Assembly: GCA_036555005.1 (NCBI GenBank)
Contig: DATBME010000108.1
Coordinates: 1 to 5,714, forward strand
DNA from: DASSCW01 sp036555005
GTDB taxonomy: Bacteria > Chloroflexota > Limnocylindria > QHBO01
Reading direction: 5' to 3'
DNA length: 5,714 nt
Shown piece after piece: positions 1 through 5,259 of this stretch; position 1 is the first letter of the stretch; each line of letters starts with the position of its first letter. The position numbers and the translations under genes are program-made. Under the pieces are notes generated by a model that had not been told where the DNA came from, searched no databases, and saw nothing but the letters and a program-made list of their open reading frames with translations.

Positions 1-577
1 CCAGCAGCTCGATCGGTCCGTCATGGACCACGACCCCATCGGCTTCCACCTGTGCGGCATGCCGCCATATCAGGTCAGGCGCCGATCGCGCGACCGCCAA
101 GCCCCAGCCGAGCATGCCCTTCGCGCCGGCATCCGCGTAGCGACCGGCCACGATCGCATCCCATCCCGTGCCGGCGAACAAGGCCAGCCGGCCATGTACC
201 GAGACGAGGTCCACCGGGCGGGCGTCGCCCGCCGCCAGTGTGGCCGCCAGGTGCGCCGGCTCCCGCGTCAGTCCCAGCAGGTGTGCGGTCGCGTTGCCGA
301 AGCCGGCCGGGATGTAGCCCAGGACCGTCTCCGTGCCGGCCAGCGCGTTGTAGCCCACGCCCAGGCTGCCATCCCCGCCGACCACCACGATGGTCCGATA
401 CCCAGTCAGGCGCTCGGCCATCCAGGCGGTGAGCGTGGCGGGGTCACGCGTCGCCACGGAATGGAGGTCGGCGCCGAGGCGCTGCTGGGCGAGCGCCACC
501 GCCTCGCGGACGTGCGGCTGGCGCGCGGAACCGGCCAGCTCGTTCAGGAAGATGGCGACCGGCGCTGGGGGCGTCAC
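1..577 (-). CDS. Diacylglycerol kinase-family lipid kinase (DAGK catalytic domain), 3' end outside window
   Basis: The 192 visible residues form the N-terminal, nucleotide-binding half of a DAGK_cat protein (YegS/DgkB/sphingosine kinase superfamily). These cytosolic or membrane-associated enzymes phosphorylate a lipid hydroxyl with ATP. Visible in order: an opening strand AIFLNELAGSA (residues 9-19; the family usually has a NP-x-x-G-like sequence here), the glycine-rich motif VVVGGDGS (64-71), IPAGFGNA (89-96) and FAGTGWDA (134-141), which matches the family's GxGFDA-type element. PAGFGNA lacks the Asp of the usual bacterial GTGND and resembles the PAGSGNA of sphingosine kinases, so the acceptor (diacylglycerol, long-chain base or another lipid) cannot be named. 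The GTG at 577 is the first possible start because an in-frame TAG lies 12 nt upstream, and the homologous strand begins just after it. No Shine-Dalgarno is obvious; a TANNNT hexamer sits 6 nt before the start. The C-terminal lipid-binding half lies beyond base 1. The family call is firm and the substrate open. Confidence 0.88.
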   Translation of the reverse strand, partial: MTPPAPVAIFLNELAGSARQPHVREAVALAQQRLGADLHSVATRDPATLTAWMAERLTGYRTIVVVGGDGSLGVGYNALAGTETVLGYIPAGFGNATAHLLGLTREPAHLAATLAAGDARPVDLVSVHGRLALFAGTGWDAIVAGRYADAGAKGMLGWGLAVARSAPDLIWRHAAQVEADGVVVHDGPIELL

Positions 578-583
578 GGCGCC

Positions 584-589
584 ACTCTA
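584..589 (-). promoter_or_regulatory. Possible -10 element (TAGAGT) for leaderless transcription of the lipid kinase
   Basis: On the minus strand TAGAGT (4 of 6 matches to TATAAT, fits TANNNT) ends 6 nt before the GTG start at 577. This is the spacing expected if transcription begins at or next to the start codon. No Shine-Dalgarno is evident to compete with this reading. No good -35 hexamer is visible. The same arrangement precedes the hydantoinase and padR starts. Confidence 0.35.
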
Positions 590-635
590 CCCCGCGTCAA
601 GCACGCCGCCGCGACCATGCGCCGCCGCAACCAGG

Positions 636-1250
636 CTATGGCAGGCCGCTCAGCACCTCGGCCGCATCGTCCTCGCTGGTGGTGGCGACGAAGACCAGCA
701 CGTCGCCGTTGACGTACAGGTACACGCTGTTGTCCTGCTCGGGATCGGTGGCGCGCTCCACCTCCTTGCCGCCGACATTAGCCGTCTCCCACTCGAGCGG
801 CGTCTCGCGCTCGGCGTCGGTCGCGTCCTTGAACGTCTGCAGCAGGCGGCCGGAGTCCGCGCCCTCGGCCCGGAAGGCGAAGACCGCCACGCCGCTGCCG
901 CTGTCCGGCGCGACGCCGAAGCCGATGGCCACCGCCACGTCCTCAGGTGAAACGCCCAGGTTGCGCAGGAACTCCTCGGCCTCCGCGCTGGTCCCCGAGC
1001 TGGCGAACTCGTCACCGAGCATCGACAGCTTCTGCAGCGCGACGCCGCCAACGGTGTCGGGAATCAGGGCCTCCAGGTCCTTGGCGCTCGACGGCAGCGA
1101 TGGCACGGCGCCCTCGCTGGCCGAAGACTCGGCCAGGCTGGGGCTCGGAGCCTCGACCGTGGGGGTCGGGCTGGTCGTGCTACTGCTGCAGGCGGCAATC
1201 GCGACGGCCAAGAGCAGGATCGCCGCCAGGGCGGCACGCGAGGAATGCAC
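636..1250 (-). CDS. Secreted lipoprotein with Ser/Thr/Pro linker, function unknown
   Basis: Predicted 204-residue lipoprotein anchored on the outer face of the cytoplasmic membrane. From the GTG at 1250 it has a short n-region with one Arg (R5), a hydrophobic stretch (about 6-20) and a lipobox IAAC with Cys21. A Ser/Thr/Pro-rich low-complexity tether of about 35 residues follows. The remaining acidic domain has mixed alpha/beta character, for example IPDTVGGVALQKLS near its start and SVYLYVNGDVLVFVATTSE near its C-terminus. I do not recognise a named family; similar small lipoproteins are common in Chloroflexota and actinobacteria. The open frame extends upstream to an ATG at 1424, but those 58 residues are Arg-rich, lack secretory character and would bury the signal peptide internally, so I prefer GTG 1250. 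An AGAGG at 1264-1268 is a weak ribosome-binding site, 13 nt away. The lipid kinase follows after 58 nt and may be co-transcribed. Gene reality and lipoprotein nature are fairly certain; its job is unknown. Confidence 0.82.
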   Translation of the reverse strand: MHSSRAALAAILLLAVAIAACSSSTTSPTPTVEAPSPSLAESSASEGAVPSLPSSAKDLEALIPDTVGGVALQKLSMLGDEFASSGTSAEAEEFLRNLGVSPEDVAVAIGFGVAPDSGSGVAVFAFRAEGADSGRLLQTFKDATDAERETPLEWETANVGGKEVERATDPEQDNSVYLYVNGDVLVFVATTSEDDAAEVLSGLP

Positions 1251-1303
1251 GGTTGTCCGGGGACCTCTAGCGGAACCGACCTGGCGGGCACGGTCGGGCG
1301 TGC

Positions 1304-1332
1304 AGGATAGCGAAGGCCGCCGCCGCTGACGA
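1304..1332 (-). promoter_or_regulatory. Weak candidate promoter for the lipoprotein gene
   Basis: On the minus strand TCGTCA (1327-1332; 4 of 6 to TTGACA), a 17-bp spacer and TATCCT (1304-1309; 4 of 6 to TATAAT) would give a leader of about 45 nt containing the AGAGG before GTG 1250. The match is modest and GC-rich sequence gives few alternatives, so this is only a candidate. Confidence 0.25.
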
Positions 1333-1397
1333 ATCACGGACCCAGGTCCAGCGTGCCCTCCAAGCTGCCGGCGGGCGTGCGAGCTTATTACCGGGGT

Positions 1398-1505
1398 GTC
1401 ATAGAAGCGACGCTTTCGACGCAATGCGCGCTGGTTTTATGACTGGCGGTCATGATGACAGCAGGTTTCAGCCGAATCCGGTCATTTTCATGACAGGACG
1501 GTCAT
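1398..1505. repeat. Cluster of seven alternating ATGAC/GTCAT pentamers
   Basis: Reading the plus strand, GTCAT occurs at 1398-1402, 1449-1453, 1481-1485 and 1501-1505, and its reverse complement ATGAC at 1439-1443, 1455-1459 and 1490-1494. The seven copies alternate strictly in orientation, making nested inverted repeats with 1- to 10-nt gaps among the six copies in 1439-1505. Three GTCAT copies are part of a longer CGGTCAT. The array lies in the gap between the hydantoinase stop and the lipoprotein start and is visibly richer in A+T than the flanking genes. It could be a multi-site operator upstream of the lipoprotein gene, or form alternative hairpins in minus-strand RNA: one of them, GTCAT-GAAA-ATGAC, has a GNRA-type tetraloop. 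The bound factor is unknown. Confidence 0.6.
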
Positions 1506-1543
1506 ATCTCGTCGACCCCGCGGCACGGCTGAGCTAGCCCGGG

Positions 1544-2929
1544 CTACTTCAGGAAGGCGCTGCGCTCCCGCTTCAGGAACCTGCCACCGCCGGTTTCGCC
1601 GAGCCACTCGTCGCCATCGACCACCGTGCGTCCGCGGCTCAGCACCACGTCGGACCCGCCGGTCACCTGCCAGCCCTCGTAGCAGCTGTAGTCGACATCC
1701 ATGTGATGCGTGCTGGCGCTGATGGTGTGCTTGCGATTGGGGTCGTAGACCACCAGGTCGGCATCGAGCCCGACCTGCACGGCGCCCTTCTGCGGCAGCC
1801 CGAACATGCGCGCCGGCGCGGTCGAAGTGATCTCCACCCATCGGTTCGGCGTCAGCCGGCCCTCGGCCACGCCGCCGCTGTGCAGCAGGTCCATCCGGTT
1901 TTCGACGCCTGGCAGCCCATTCGGCACCTTGCGGAAGTCGCCACGTCCCATCTCCTTCTGACCATGGAAGTCGAACGGGCAGTGGTCGGTGGAGACGACC
2001 TGCAGATCATCCTTGAGCAGGCCGATCCAGAGGTCCTCCTGATGATGGGCCGGGCGCAGCGGCGGGGAGCAGACGAACTTCGATCCCTCGAACCCATTGC
2101 CCAGGTCCTCGAGGGAGAGGAACAGGTACTGCGGGCAGGTCTCGGCGAAGGCCGGCAGCCCTTCGTCGCGAGCGCGGCGGACCTCGTTCAGTGCCTCCCG
2201 GGCGGCCAGGTGGACGATGTAGACCGGTGCCTCCGCCACCTGCGCCAGGCGGATGACCCGATTGGTGGCCTCGCCCTCCAGCACCGGTGAGCGACTGGTG
2301 CCGTGGAAGTAGGGATCGGTGTTGCCGACCGCGAAGTTCTGGTGCGCCACCACGTCAATGGCCAGGCCGTTTTCGGCGTGCATCATGATCAGCCCGCCGT
2401 TCTCATGGGTCCGCTGCATGGCCTGGAAGATGGCGCCGTCGTCGCTGAAGAAGACGCCGGGGTAGGCCGTGAACAGCTTGAAGGTGGTCACGCCCTCGTC
2501 GACCAGGGTGTCCATCTCGGCCAGGACGTCGTCGCGGACGTCGCTGATGATCATGTGAAAGCCGTAGTCGATGCAGGCCCTGCCCTCTGCCTTCTCCTGC
2601 CAGGCATCCAGGCCATCCCGCAGCGACCCGCCGCGCGGCTGCACGGCGAAGTCGATGATGGTGGTGGTCCCGCCGAAGGCGGCGGCCCGCGTGCCGGTCT
2701 CGAAGGTGTCCTTGGCGAAGGTCCCGCCGAATGGCAGCTCCATGTGGGTGTGGACGTCGATGCCGCCAGGAATCACCCACTTGCCGCCGGCATCAATGAT
2801 TCGGTCGGCACTGACCGACGCGCCCAGGTCGGCGCCGATGAGGGCAATCGACTCGCCGTCGACCAGCACGTCGCCCTGGGTCGTGGCGTCCGCGTTGACA
2901 ATTGTGCCGTTGGCGATGAGCGTCTTCAT
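1544..2929 (-). CDS. hydA: D-hydantoinase / dihydropyrimidinase (cyclic amidohydrolase)
   Basis: A full-length 461-residue enzyme, the usual size for the family. It opens the ring of 5-substituted hydantoins or dihydropyrimidines to N-carbamoyl amino acids in the cytosol, usually as a tetramer with a binuclear metal centre. All expected metal ligands are present: His60 and His62 in GIDVHTH, the carboxylated Lys151 in TTFKLF, His184 in MMHAEN, His240 in IVHLA and Asp315 in STDHCPF. Tyr155 matches the substrate-contacting Tyr of the family. The PNGLPGVENR stretch (336-345) is a hydantoinase/DHPase hallmark that separates it from dihydroorotases and allantoinases. I chose ATG 2929 because MKTLIANGTIVN is the normal family N-terminus; the frame runs on to 3022 with unrelated sequence overlapping padR. 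There is no Shine-Dalgarno, and TACCAT lies 6 nt upstream. The gene starts 53 nt after padR. No carbamoylase, beta-ureidopropionase or dihydropyrimidine dehydrogenase gene is visible, so sequence alone does not settle hydantoin versus dihydropyrimidine as the substrate. Confidence 0.95.
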   Translation of the reverse strand: MKTLIANGTIVNADATTQGDVLVDGESIALIGADLGASVSADRIIDAGGKWVIPGGIDVHTHMELPFGGTFAKDTFETGTRAAAFGGTTTIIDFAVQPRGGSLRDGLDAWQEKAEGRACIDYGFHMIISDVRDDVLAEMDTLVDEGVTTFKLFTAYPGVFFSDDGAIFQAMQRTHENGGLIMMHAENGLAIDVVAHQNFAVGNTDPYFHGTSRSPVLEGEATNRVIRLAQVAEAPVYIVHLAAREALNEVRRARDEGLPAFAETCPQYLFLSLEDLGNGFEGSKFVCSPPLRPAHHQEDLWIGLLKDDLQVVSTDHCPFDFHGQKEMGRGDFRKVPNGLPGVENRMDLLHSGGVAEGRLTPNRWVEITSTAPARMFGLPQKGAVQVGLDADLVVYDPNRKHTISASTHHMDVDYSCYEGWQVTGGSDVVLSRGRTVVDGDEWLGETGGGRFLKRERSAFLK

Positions 2930-2935
2930 CGGCTG

Positions 2936-2941
2936 ATGGTA
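2936..2941 (-). promoter_or_regulatory. Possible -10 element (TACCAT) for a leaderless hydantoinase transcript
   Basis: TACCAT (4 of 6 to TATAAT, fits TANNNT) ends 6 nt before ATG 2929, and the upstream bases contain no GGAGG-like sequence. This would let the hydantoinase be transcribed independently of padR, only 53 nt away. No recognisable -35 is present, so the call rests on position and on recurrence at other starts in the window. Confidence 0.35.
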
Positions 2942-2982
2942 GCGCCGCGTGGTATGCGCCGACGGAGAGCCGGGATGGTGCG

Positions 2983-3594
2983 CTAGCCAGGTCCCGCCTC
3001 CGAGGAGTACTGCCGCGCCCATTCCTCGCTCCAGGTCAGCCGTCCGGCGCGGAGGTCGCCGATCACCCGGGCCAGCCAGCGCAGCTCGGCGCGCATGACC
3101 GCCGCCCGGTACTCGTCTTCAACCAGGAACAGGCGTGGGATGCTGGCGGCGACCGCGGCGCGCGATGACCCCTCGAGCGCGGCCAGATCGGCTTTGACCG
3201 CGACCTGGCGCCGCTCGAGCTGGACCAGCGCCTCCTCGGGCGTCAGTAGGGCAAGGAACGAGAGGGCGGCGGGAAACTCGGGGAACTCCCGCTGACGCGC
3301 GGCGAGGGCATCGGCCAGCCATTCCCGCAGCACCTCGCGCCCGGCAGGGGTCAACTCGTAGACGGTCCGCTCCGGCCACCGCCGGTCGCGGGTGGTTTCC
3401 CGGACGCGGGCCAGGCCGGCCCTTTCGAGCCGGTCGATGGCCTTGTACAGGCTCGCCCGCTGGCCGACGTTCACGACGCTGTCCTTCTTCCGCTCGCGAA
3501 TGAGCTGCTGCATGCGATAAGGGTGCATCGGCGCCTCGGCAAGGAGCGACAGCACGGCGAGGGCCAGGGTCGACCGGCGAACGCGGGGGGCCAC
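2983..3594 (-). CDS. PadR-family transcriptional regulator
   Basis: A 203-residue DNA-binding protein. Residues 6-90 form the PadR winged helix: an opening helix TLALAVLSLLAEAPMHPYRM, a recognition-helix region ASLYKAIDRLERAGL (47-61) and a wing ending VYELTPAGREVL (78-89). Residues of about 100-185 are helical and charged, like the C-terminal dimerisation domain (Vir_act_alpha_C) of longer PadR proteins. GTG 3594 is chosen because the next Met (residue 23) would delete the first helix. The frame is open far upstream, but that part lies antiparallel in register to nothing known and merely overlaps the MFS gene in another frame. The gene starts 41 nt after the MFS stop, suggesting co-transcription. 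PadR proteins commonly repress a neighbouring multidrug exporter and release DNA on binding the drug or a phenolic-type ligand. Here the likely target is the palindromic site at the MFS promoter, which would also make it autoregulated. The ligand is unknown. Confidence 0.93.
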   Translation of the reverse strand: MAPRVRRSTLALAVLSLLAEAPMHPYRMQQLIRERKKDSVVNVGQRASLYKAIDRLERAGLARVRETTRDRRWPERTVYELTPAGREVLREWLADALAARQREFPEFPAALSFLALLTPEEALVQLERRQVAVKADLAALEGSSRAAVAASIPRLFLVEDEYRAAVMRAELRWLARVIGDLRAGRLTWSEEWARQYSSEAGPG

Positions 3595-3601
3595 GGCCCG
3601 T

Positions 3602-3607
3602 AGGCTA
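3602..3607 (-). promoter_or_regulatory. Possible -10 element (TAGCCT) before padR
   Basis: TAGCCT fits TANNNT (3 of 6 to TATAAT) and ends 7 nt before GTG 3594. It lies in the 41-nt gap after the MFS stop and could give an internal leaderless padR transcript in addition to read-through from the MFS promoter. A G-rich run lies further upstream, too far for a normal ribosome-binding site. Weakest of the three such sites. Confidence 0.25.
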
Positions 3608-3635
3608 GCCCCCCGCGTCGGGTGGTGCGCGGGGC

Positions 3636-5138
3636 TCAGGCCACGACCGCCCCGGCGGGCTCCGCGTCTTCTGCGCCAACCTCGGCCGGCGCGGCGACAT
3701 GGCGAGGCAGCAGGAACGAGAGCGCTCCGGCCGTTCCGAAGGCCAGGACCTGGAACCACAGCGTCTGCTGAATGGCCGCTGTCAGGATGATGGCCGGCGG
3801 CTCGCCCGGCGCCGCGGCTTCCACCAGGCCGAAGAACACCACGCCCACCACGGCGATCCCGACGGCCGAGCCAACCTGCATCACGGTGTTCACCACGCCC
3901 GATGCGGACCCGGCGTGCCGCGTCGGCACCTCCGCCAGGATCAGGTCGAACATGGCCGGCATGCTCAGTCCCATTCCCACGCCGCCCACGGCCAACCCCA
4001 CCGTGAGCTGCCACGGCTCGAGGTCGGCGCCCACCAGCCCGATGGTGCCGATCACCAGCGCCACGCCGAGCGCCATCAGCGGGAGACCGATGTTCAGAAG
4101 TCGGCGCCCTGCCGCCTCGGCGGCAGCACCAGCGATGAACCCGGCCACTACCACGGCCAGCGGCCACGCGATCCCGGCGAGGGCCGTGGTCAGCGGGCTG
4201 AAGCCGAGGCCCACCTGGAGCCACAGGACCAGTACGAACCAGAACGACCCAAGCCCGGCCATCAGGAGGAGGCTGAGTGCGAGGCCGGCCACGAACGACC
4301 GATGCCCGAACAGCTCCGGCTCGGTCAGCGGCGAGCCATCGGTCCGCGCCTTGTGGCGCTGCCAGAGGGCGAACAGGGCGAAGACCGGAAGCGACAGCCC
4401 CAGCGAGACGAAGGTCCACGCCGGCCAGTCGAAGGAGGCACCCTCGACCAGGGGGACCATCACCAGCAGCAGGGCGGTGGTCACCAGCCCCACCCCGACC
4501 AGGTCGAGGCGAAGCGGATTCGGCGAGCGCGACTCGATCACCAGGCGCAAGGCGGCCAGGCCGGTGACCAGGCCGATGGGCAGGTTGATGAGGAAGATCG
4601 GCCGCCAGCCCAGACCGCCGAGGTCGAGCTCGACCAGGAGTCCGCCAAGCAGCGGGCCGATGACGGCCGCCAGGCTGAACGCGATCCCGTACAACGCGAA
4701 CGCGATGAACCGCTCCCTGGCCGGGAAGATGACCTGGGCGATGGCGAGGACCTGCGGGACCATCACTGCCGCCATCAGCCCCTGCGCGACACGGCTCAGG
4801 ATCAGGGCCTCCACCGTCGGCGCCAGGCCGGCCGCGACCGATGCCGCGACGAAGCCGGTGACGCCGATGAGGAACACCCGCCTCCTGCCGTAGATATCTC
4901 CCAGGCGGCCACCGGTGATCAGGGTCACGGCAAAGGCCAGGGTGTACCCCGCGATCACCCATTCCATGGTCTCGAACGACGCGCCGAGGTCGGCCGCCAT
5001 GCTCGGCAGCGCGACGAAGACGATGGTGCCATCCAGGATGTCCATGAAGCCGGCCGCCAAGAGCACCGCGAATGCCACCCAGCGTCGAGGATCCAGTCCC
5101 GCGGGCGTGGCGCCTGGGCTTGTCACTGAAGTCGTCAT
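3636..5138 (-). CDS. MFS drug/metabolite exporter, DHA2 (EmrB/QacA) family, 14 TM segments
   Basis: A complete 500-residue inner-membrane transporter, the normal length for the 14-helix DHA2 drug:H+ antiporters. Visible family motifs: D1 LDGTIVFVALP (35-45), motif A GGRLGDIYGRRR (76-87), motif B LSRVAQG (114-120), antiporter motif C IGPLLGG (160-166), and the late motif HAGSASGVVNTVMQVG (408-423). The N-terminus (1-18) and the acidic, Ala-rich tail (481-500) are cytosolic. The substrate cannot be read from sequence: lipophilic drugs, dyes, antibiotics or endogenous metabolites are all possible. ATG 5138 gives the usual short cytosolic N-terminus, and a clear sigma70-type promoter lies 42-70 nt upstream. 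The ribosome-binding site is poor (GGA 8 nt before the ATG). PadR follows after 41 nt, which supports a substrate-inducible efflux operon. High confidence in family, low in substrate. Confidence 0.95.
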   Translation of the reverse strand: MTTSVTSPGATPAGLDPRRWVAFAVLLAAGFMDILDGTIVFVALPSMAADLGASFETMEWVIAGYTLAFAVTLITGGRLGDIYGRRRVFLIGVTGFVAASVAAGLAPTVEALILSRVAQGLMAAVMVPQVLAIAQVIFPARERFIAFALYGIAFSLAAVIGPLLGGLLVELDLGGLGWRPIFLINLPIGLVTGLAALRLVIESRSPNPLRLDLVGVGLVTTALLLVMVPLVEGASFDWPAWTFVSLGLSLPVFALFALWQRHKARTDGSPLTEPELFGHRSFVAGLALSLLLMAGLGSFWFVLVLWLQVGLGFSPLTTALAGIAWPLAVVVAGFIAGAAAEAAGRRLLNIGLPLMALGVALVIGTIGLVGADLEPWQLTVGLAVGGVGMGLSMPAMFDLILAEVPTRHAGSASGVVNTVMQVGSAVGIAVVGVVFFGLVEAAAPGEPPAIILTAAIQQTLWFQVLAFGTAGALSFLLPRHVAAPAEVGAEDAEPAGAVVA

Positions 5139-5164
5139 CTTTCCGGTCCGCTGGTGCCCCGAAT

Positions 5165-5205
5165 ACTAGTTGTCGTATGACTATAGTAGTCACACGGACA
5201 CTAGT
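5165..5205. promoter_or_regulatory. Symmetric operator candidate, likely PadR site
   Basis: The core is a perfect inverted repeat TGACTA-TAG-TAGTCA (5178-5192) lying over the -10 and spacer of the MFS promoter. Two ACTAGT palindromes flank it, at 5165-5170 and 5200-5205, and their centres are each 17.5 bp from the core centre (5185). The whole 41-bp element is itself an imperfect palindrome: 15 of 20 base pairs match about the centre. The right ACTAGT overlaps the -35. Occupancy would block RNA polymerase. Assignment to the neighbouring PadR is inference from genome context; no experiment is implied. Confidence 0.65.
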
Positions 5206-5208
5206 CAA
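5180..5208 (-). promoter_or_regulatory. Sigma70-type promoter of the MFS-padR operon
   Basis: On the minus strand TTGACT (5203-5208; 5 of 6 to TTGACA), a 17-bp spacer and TATAGT (5180-5185; 5 of 6 to TATAAT) form the best promoter in the window. Transcription would begin near 5173, giving a leader of about 35 nt before ATG 5138. An inverted repeat overlaps the -10 and spacer, as expected for a repressed promoter. Confidence 0.75.
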
Positions 5209-5235
5209 GGCCGATCACGTCAGTGCGTATCCCGG

Positions 5236-5259
5236 CGCCAGTGGGCACAGGCCCTGGCG
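5236..5259 (-). terminator. Hairpin directly after the GNAT stop, possible terminator
   Basis: On the minus strand CGCCA-GGGC-CTGT-GCCC-AC-TGGCG immediately follows the TGA at 5260-5262. It can fold as a 9-bp GC-rich stem with a 4-nt loop and a 2-nt bulge. No U-run follows, so it is not a classical intrinsic terminator, but it sits where the GNAT transcript would need to end before the MFS promoter. Confidence 0.35.

Larger units (their letters stand above)
1251..1543. other. 293-nt intergenic region with no convincing gene
   Basis: The gap between the hydantoinase stop and the lipoprotein start holds the pentamer cluster (1398-1505), the weak promoter candidate (1304-1332) and a 12-bp perfect palindrome TAGCCCGGGCTA (1535-1546) that overlaps the hydantoinase stop codon. 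I found no hairpin followed by a T-run, so no intrinsic terminator is called. The only frame crossing it on the coding strand is the unlikely N-terminal extension of the lipoprotein. Confidence 0.6.

Noticed and set aside
1251..1424. N-terminal extension of the lipoprotein to an ATG at 1424
   Set aside because: The extra 58 residues are Arg-rich, lack family character and would place the signal peptide internally, so GTG 1250 is the better start.
1439..1537. A 32-codon plus-strand open frame beginning inside the pentamer cluster
   Set aside because: It has no ribosome-binding site or promoter, and its sequence is dictated by the repeats. Nothing supports translation.
1535..1546. Perfect palindrome TAGCCCGGGCTA at the hydantoinase stop as a terminator
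   Set aside because: It has no loop in its simplest form and no following T-run. Short GC palindromes are expected in this composition.
2303..2986. Plus-strand open frames opposite the hydantoinase (also 1703-2290)
   Set aside because: They show no family features and are explained by codon bias of the well-supported hydantoinase on the other strand.
3699..5129. A 476-residue plus-strand open frame opposite the MFS gene
   Set aside because: Its composition is rich in Arg, Gln, Gly, Glu and His with no recognisable motif, and it lies wholly antisense to a gene with clear DHA2 motifs. Long antisense frames are common in high-GC genes.
2983..5208. A single 741-residue minus-strand open frame spanning the MFS gene and padR
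   Set aside because: Only its last 203 residues (from GTG 3594) look like a protein family. The rest overlaps the MFS gene in another frame and is Arg/Gly/Pro-rich, typical of a shadow frame in GC-rich DNA. It is not a fusion protein.
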